Assembly (NCBI RefSeq): GCF_036370855.1
Contig: NC_088099.1
Coordinates: forward strand, 76,921,218 to 76,985,217
DNA from: Dromaius novaehollandiae
Taxonomy: Eukaryota > Chordata > Aves > Casuariiformes > Dromaiidae
Direction: 5' to 3'
Length of the DNA stretch: 64,000 bases
The translations under genes were made by a program, and so were the position numbers. A model generated the notes under the pieces. The model was not told where the DNA came from. It saw only the letters and a list, made by a program, of their open reading frames with translations, and did not search any database. This document shows positions 59,301 through 64,000 of the stretch, piece by piece. Within the stretch, counting starts at the first letter, position 1. Every line of letters starts with the position of its first letter.

Positions 59301-61316
59301 TTTAAAACTGTCAACATGAAAAAATCATTCTGGCATAGCTATTTCAGAAAAATTCCAACTTCAAGGAAGCCTTTAATCCAAAGACCAAGCTATGTCCTGC
59401 TGGCATTTACTGCTGATTTGAATCTCCTATGTCTTTCTGCAGTGAAGCATAGTAGAGACAACCGAACATAAATGCAGTTCTCAAACATAAGCATCAATAT
59501 TAGAGTCCTCTGCAGAAAATCTGGCCAATTCAGTCTTGATTTCTGTTATCAGTTTGACACTGTAGTCCCATGTTTCCCATGTAACTACCTCCTACCTCAC
59601 CTTTAGGTATTTTCTCAGTGCAAGACGATTATGCTTGTCCCAAGAAATGTGGGAGTCTGAGTGTGATACAAAGAGGATTCCACTGGTATAGCCAATGGAA
59701 GATTTTGGCTAAAGAATGGATACTGGAGTGAGTAAAAGAAAAGGCTGCTCACTCCTCCTCTATAATTTCTTTGTCCTCTTCGTTCTCTTTTCTCCCTTTC
59801 ATTCCTCTAATTCTCCCCTCATCTTTCTTTCTCCTTTCCCTTTTCTCCTTACTTATCAATTTCCTCTCTTTATGATCACTACAACTATTCATCCTTCATT
59901 TGGCCACCACTGTTTCCAATTATTCTTCATGTTTAAGTGTTTTACTTTGCCAGCTCTATACCTTAATTAGCATAAATTAACACATATGCAGATAAAGCTT
60001 GCTAGTATTTTTAACATTTCTAGTGTAGGTTAGGCTAAGATATATGTCTTCTTTTACTGCAACAATATTGTCAAGTATTCTGTTTAACAAGACATTTCCA
60101 TGTAAAAGATAAAGAAATCTGGGCAAAATGATTCAGCAGAAATAGCTCTTTGACTTTCTTTTCTTTTGGATTAATGTAATTTTCCAATTAGTAGAATTTC
60201 AAAAGGATAATTCCTTTTAATTAATTTTTACATCTGAGACACCTTGAAGGAATTCTTGCAACTTCCCTTAAGTAAACTATTTATTCAATTTTTACTTCTA
60301 ATGCTAACAAAGATGTTTTAACATGACCAGTTTTGAAAGATTTGAGCCATGGGCTCCTATAAATTGGCTCATACCAGAACTGACTGAAACGTTATTTAAA
60401 GGTATATGTTACAAAACCAGCACTGGAGTGGTCAACACACTGATACGAACTCATGATACCTTTACGGATGAAGAGAGTAAAGGGGCAGAGCAGGGCAAGA
60501 AAAGTAACTAACAGAAGGAGTACAATTTCTATAAACAGTCTCACTTCTCAAAAAGTATCCTGGAGGGTTATCAACAAGAAACAACAAAAGACAAACCGTA
60601 GGAGGGCCCTACCATAGAGAATGAAGCTGCCTGAACAGGTCCCTCTGTATGCTAGAGATGTCACTCTGCACAATTTTAACCTCTTTGTTGAAAAAGAGGA
60701 GTTACGATTTCTCAATGAACACTCAGGAATCCCACCTATAGGTCAAACATCTTTAAGCTCCTCTCCTCCAAACAGAGCATCTAACAGAACAACTCCAAAC
60801 AACCTGTCCTGTTTTTACAGATGTTATATACACCGGTATTTTTGACTACTGAAACTGACAGAATAAAAGAATCCATATCTAACTTTAGCCTGTTTGAATA
60901 GCTTACATAATGAACGAACAAGAAATGACAGAAAAGAGCAGAATAGGTCCTATACACTAAACATCCCCAAACGTCCACTAAATAGATTAGTGGGCCAATT
61001 AAATGCTTACAAACCTTGCCTGATTTTAAGACCTTCACTCTGAGGCTCTGCAGACAGGCAACTCTCCTTTGGGGTCCCTTTGCTGTGACAAGCCTTAGGT
61101 GAACCTCCACTGTTTCTCCCTGATTGGATTTGAGAAGCATTGCAGGAAAGAGGTCTCTTACTCTGCATATCACTTTGTTTATTAGATAACTGCATGACAT
61201 TGCTGGTCTTCTCTTGATTTCCCAAATTCTGTTGTACTCGAAACCTATTTTGTTCCAAGTTCTGCATTCCTTTCTGCAGCTTGGCTTCTTTTCTCTTACT
61301 TTCTTCTTCACGTTTC
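48000..61316 (-). CDS. INVS: INVS (inversin), 3' part of gene, five coding exons
   Basis: On the - strand, exons 61316-61015, 58786-57976, 51741-51509, 50713-50633 and 48115-48000 join in phase into about 514 residues ending in TAA. Matches to vertebrate inversin are clear: the basic 'REEESKRKEAKLQKG' segment, the invariant 'RCSPAGSSRPGSAK', a D-box (RKELFRKKN, RxxLxxxxN) directly before the second IQ motif (VIQRTWRRSYQLRR), 'SILKQIYG', 'QEGKV' and the C-terminal 'VNNLQ...LLEN...SKQFSYN'. The 16 ankyrin repeats and first IQ motif lie upstream, beyond 64000. Known role: scaffold of the inversin compartment of the primary cilium with NPHP3, NEK8 and ANKS6; needed for left-right asymmetry, planar polarity/Wnt switching and kidney integrity (NPHP2). 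IQ motifs bind calmodulin; the D-box mediates APC2 interaction in mouse. Human inversin is 1065 residues; this C-terminal part looks some 50 residues longer, mostly in the big second exon. Coordinates span introns. Confidence 0.95.
50084..50101. repeat. Poly(C) run of 18
   Basis: Preceded by CCCCCCG, so effectively 24 C with one G interruption. On the INVS transcript strand this is a G run. Confidence 0.9.
50311..50389. repeat. Compound microsatellite (G)n(GA)n(G)n(TG)n
   Basis: G13, then about eleven GA units, a second G run of 14, then TGGGTGTGTG and mixed GCGTGCGTGTGTGT. It lies about 240 bases from the donor of the 81-base INVS exon. On the INVS strand it is C/CT/CA-rich. It is likely to be length-polymorphic. 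Confidence 0.92.
50633..50713 (-). CDS. INVS: INVS penultimate coding exon (81 bases)
   Basis: On the - strand it reads 26 full codons between acceptor 'attgtttataaaag' and donor 'TCAG|gtaaga': (G)RSQEGKVYQPARPPSKLKL then SEVHLAS. It corresponds to mouse 'CSQEGKVHHPTRSVKSSSV'. The phase (2 in, 1 out) fits both neighbours. The acceptor has an unusually poor pyrimidine tract. This exon is too short to appear as a long open frame. Confidence 0.87.
50714..51508 (-). other. INVS intron between IQ2 exon and 81-base exon
   Basis: A 795-base AT-rich intron; nothing recognisable. Confidence 0.8.
51509..51741 (-). CDS. INVS: INVS exon with second half of IQ motif 2
   Basis: On the - strand the acceptor is 'tgctctctag' and the donor 'TATG|gtaatt'. 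Restoring the split Ser gives (S)YQLRRELFQLLRAKRQ and, 77 codons in total, ends SKQSILKQIY(G). Mouse has 'SYQLRKHL', a 'LLLQVWRKEL' stretch (here FFIQVAWKKQL) and 'HSVLRQIYG', all in the same order. Confidence 0.95.
52754..52855. repeat. Diverged direct repeat, copy 1
   Basis: Shares 'gtaaaatttgc', 'gagacaaatgtatttaatc', 'ttcaggcatat' and 'ttcattgaagtatgtaac' with the 53946-54041 copy, in the same order and orientation. Flanks differ. It looks like an old dispersed repeat or a local duplication; not recognised. Confidence 0.65.
53946..54041. repeat. Diverged direct repeat, copy 2
   Basis: Second copy, with 'ataaaatttgc', 'gagacaaatgtatttaatc', 'ctcaagcatac' and 'ttcattaatgtgtaac'. It lies 1.19 kb to the right of copy 1. 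Confidence 0.65.
57976..58786 (-). CDS. INVS: INVS large linker exon with D-box and start of second IQ motif
   Basis: An 811-base exon: - strand acceptor 'tttctatttctctag', donor 'AGAAG|gtaaga'. It opens (A)KELLRKHTKSKS and runs open for 269 codons. The invariant inversin block RCSPAGSSRPGSAK is encoded at 58344-58385. The C-terminal end carries the D-box RKELFRKKN at 58011-58037, followed directly by AAAVIQRTWRR, the first half of the second IQ motif; the codon for the last Arg is split by the intron. The middle is hydrophilic, rich in Ser, Asn, Thr and Lys, and looks intrinsically disordered. Confidence 0.95.
58787..61014 (-). other. INVS intron between the two linker exons
   Basis: A 2.2 kb intron with a T/C-rich tract at about 59745-59880 (runs of 'tctcccttt' type); no recognisable transposon or exon. 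Confidence 0.8.
61015..61316 (-). CDS. INVS: INVS exon, basic linker after first IQ motif (first in window)
   Basis: On the - strand the acceptor is 'aaattccag' and the donor 'CAAG|gtttgt'. One base completes a codon from the preceding exon; then 100 codons follow, KREEESKRKEAKLQKGMQN..., ending LKIRQ plus G. It matches mouse 'KKREEENKRKEAEQQKG', which follows the IQ1 helix. The remainder is low-conservation, Ser/Gln/Asn-rich linker. A second donor 8 bases on ('GGTTT|gtaagc') would shift the phase; the chosen donor gives Ala across the junction and keeps the frame. Confidence 0.9.
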
Positions 61317-64000
61317 CTGGAATTTAAGTCAATATATTAGTAATAGCTCTAAAGACAAAATCTTAGGAGCATGTATCTGACTTGAACACATTCATCTCTA
61401 GAAACCTGACAGAGCCACAATAAAAGCTTGACTATGGCATCTTTATCATGAAAAAGGGGCACATATTACATTCAAGTGCCTTAGTGTGATCAAAAATAAC
61501 AGCTGACTTGGAGCTATCGCTTAATGAAGGTTAAATCTTTATAAGCCAGGTTCCCATTCATTTTGAAGCAGTTTAATAAACCGATTTTAAAACAATCCCT
61601 TATTTAAAACAATGAAACTTTTAGCTTTTTTATAAAAATAGAACGAAAAGGTCTCTCTTTTGACGTATTTTAGTGTTTGAATCAAAAGAGAAAGAAGTCC
61701 CCGTGAAAGGATTCAAAAGGGTCTAATAAGACAAGATACAGGATCCTAACTACCATATTTTTAAGTAGCAATGAACAATACTTTAATATAAGTAATACTG
61801 CAATGCACTGTATTTATTTGAAAACGGGTTAGAAAACTTCATGAAAGATGTCATCTCTGCTAAAAAATTTTCTCATACTTACTATGCAATACTTCTAAAC
61901 TAGCTTTAAAACAGTTTCTCTTTATTGCTGGTATAACTTTATCATTGATAGATAATTAAATATTTTTTACATAAACTGATTACACATTATACAAATGATA
62001 AATAGTGAAAACATGATATGTGAATTAAGAAATTGTGTGCATAAATGTTGCCATTACAGTTATGACAATTTGGTCTTCAAAAATGAAAAGAAAGTCATGC
62101 ACTTCTTCAATAAGGTAGATATAAGAGAGAATTTTGGAAGAGTTGGAAAGCTGCATATGTTATGTAGCTTATTTTCAAATACAATGAGATGTCATTATAC
62201 TTTATTTTTTAAACTTCTTCCTACAAAGCAGAATAAACCCAATAAGAAGTAGCAAACATTACCTACCTACTAACGTACCTACCATTGAATTTGTTTTGAT
62301 AAATTAAGCTCCGGTTATAAAATAAAGTGACACTTTTCCTGTTAGAATGGAAAGGTGGTAAATGTCCTATTGTGTAGCTGCCTGATATTTTAACTTGCTT
62401 CCAATGCTGCAACATAGTTTGCAGACTGTTGACATACAAGCTCACAGCACAGTGTATGACAGGTTAGTTATGCAGCATGCCATCCTCAGTTTCTGTGAGT
62501 CATATCAATGCCAGTACATGTCATTTCAGTGCGATCTGCTAAGGAGAAGCCTTAACTTTATCTGTCACTACTACCTTATCAAGTATGCTCTGCAGAAGCT
62601 GATTGAACTTGGTACCTAAAAAGCTGCTAATTGATCTACAAAATACACTCTTGGCAGTCTGAGGTTCAGTATTCCCTCTGGCACAGAAAAAAGTGGCTAG
62701 TTTCAAGCAATACTGGCATTCCACAAAGAGACTATCTGGGGGGTGTCTGTCTCATGTACAGTATAGATCTCACTGCCATTACTCTGCCATTTGATCCATA
62801 AATTAGACCTTACTATTCACAGAACATTTTCTTTTCTTCGCAAGAATCAAGCAGCCTACTACTAGTCTCCTCCACTCAGGGTATTAGAAAAGAGAGTGTG
62901 AGAGACAGGCAATATACAACGAAGCCAGAGTGGCCTGCACTCTCTGGACTAACTAGCAGATTAACTCAAAACACTAACTTCAGCAACATACTAATTATAA
63001 AGCTACTTAAATGACATGGGACTGGGACATGAGAAGAAGTTAAAGAGGAATTTTTTACAGGACTTTTTGTTTGTGTGATAATTTTTCAGATTGAACTAAT
63101 GAAACAATAAATGGAAGATCTTTCAAAGTTCCCTCTTCATAAACCTTTGTCCTGTGTCACAGTGGAGCCTAGTTATTTAGCAGACTGCTTAGCTTAGTTC
63201 TTTAGCAGAATTATGAATACTTATGAACCTCCCCTTCTGGTGTGCTTTATTTACTCAGAAATTCAGTTCGTTTTACACTGAAGAATATTTACAAAACTCA
63301 AATTTTCAAATTTTACTGTTGTCGAAGTTGACAGACCAGGTTTCACAAACAGGTAAAGGAAACAGGTTCTCAACTTAAGGGCTGTGAATCTTTCTCAGGA
63401 GGTTCTACTGACCCAAAAGAATCCAAATTTGGCTCTTAAGTTAGACAACTAGAGCGATAACATACCAGTATACCAAGATAAACTGTCCTCCTCTGTGAAG
63501 GACATCTTAATTTTAGAACACGTCCCTGAGCCTGGAGAGTTGTCAGGCTGAGCCTTATTCTAGTATCAAACAGTATGGTTAGCAACAAAAGAAAGACCTT
63601 TGTTTTTATGCAAAATGATTGAAGTTGAGTAATTTATTTATATCTGACACTGTTAAACTCTAGTGTTAACATCTCATTCATATGCCTGAACATATCCTGC
63701 CTACTAGAAGTTATATGTAGCTCACAGTCAAAGTCATCTTTGGGAAAAAAAAAAAAGTAAAAGAAAAAGTAATTACTAAAAAAAAATTGTCATTGAAAAT
63801 AGATCTCCTGTTGTGATCCTCTACAGTTGAAACTTTATCTGGACAAAGAGGAGTTATATTTCATTTTGTACAAATAGCTGTCACCTGCTATTTAATCCAG
63901 TGTGATGTTTGCTTTTAAGACATGACACTGTTGACTCATGACATGTTCAGTTTCTGATCTGCTTTAACCTTTTAACAGATTGCCCTTAACAGAAATGCTA
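61317..64000 (-). other. INVS intron upstream of first visible exon
   Basis: AT-rich. The preceding exon should encode the first IQ motif and the end of the ankyrin repeats, and was searched for on the - strand without success, so it lies beyond 64000. No recognised repeat. Confidence 0.7.

Noticed and set aside
60781..61311. 176-codon - strand frame starting MKKKVREKKPSCRKE
   Set aside because: It overlaps the real INVS exon in another frame; the inversin match (KREEESKRKEAKLQ) and exon phases support the other frame.
61400..64000. Search for the INVS exon carrying the first IQ motif
   Set aside because: No - strand segment encodes the expected IQ1 helix or ankyrin end; that exon must lie beyond the window.

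Overview
The window is vertebrate nuclear DNA, most likely from a bird. Genes are split by long AT-rich introns with GT-AG junctions. There are several CR1-type LINE fragments, including one avian-type CR1 3' end with the ATTCTGTGAT-like tail (about 17345-18103), older fragments of amniote-wide CR1/L3-like LINEs, and a few ancient SINE remnants. No bacterial-type operon, CRISPR array, rRNA or tRNA gene is visible.

Two protein-coding genes account for everything I can support as coding. They converge tail to tail. On the + strand lie nine consecutive 3' exons of TEX10 (2303-46712, stop TAA at 46710-46712), giving the C-terminal ~433 residues; the N-terminal exons lie before position 1. On the - strand lie the last five coding exons of INVS (inversin; 61316 down to 48000, stop TAA at 48000-48002), giving the C-terminal ~514 residues. 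The ankyrin-repeat and first IQ-motif exons lie beyond position 64000. All exon phases join without a break, and the reading frames are intact. The same convergent TEX10/INVS neighbourhood is known on human chromosome 9q31.

Region by region: 1-2302, TEX10 intron; 2303-9676, three TEX10 exons with an old sense CR1 fragment in the first complete intron (about 4980-5995); 9677-26935, a 17 kb TEX10 intron that holds most of the recognisable transposons (sense CR1/L3-like 11860-12460; sense CR1 17345-18103; antisense LINE RT fragments 18420-19735 and 22260-24350; SINE remnants near 19.8-20.4 kb); 26936-28329, two exons; 28330-40347, a 12 kb intron with a possible 18-nt microexon, another antisense LINE (about 38220-38900) and an ancient SINE-like element (about 39765-39955); 40348-46712, four exons and the TEX10 stop; 46713-47999, a 1.29 kb convergent intergenic/3'UTR stretch with an AT-rich 14-bp inverted repeat; 48000-61316, INVS; 61317-64000, INVS intron.

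The two genes are not a functional pair. TEX10 is a nuclear ribosome-biogenesis (PELP1-WDR18-TEX10) factor, and inversin is a ciliary scaffold for left-right patterning and kidney development. Their relationship here is shared 3' space. I did not find a convincing new biological system. The observations most worth checking are the candidate TEX10 microexon, the tight convergent 3' ends with a palindromic AT repeat between them, the enlarged inversin linker exon, and the layered old LINEs.
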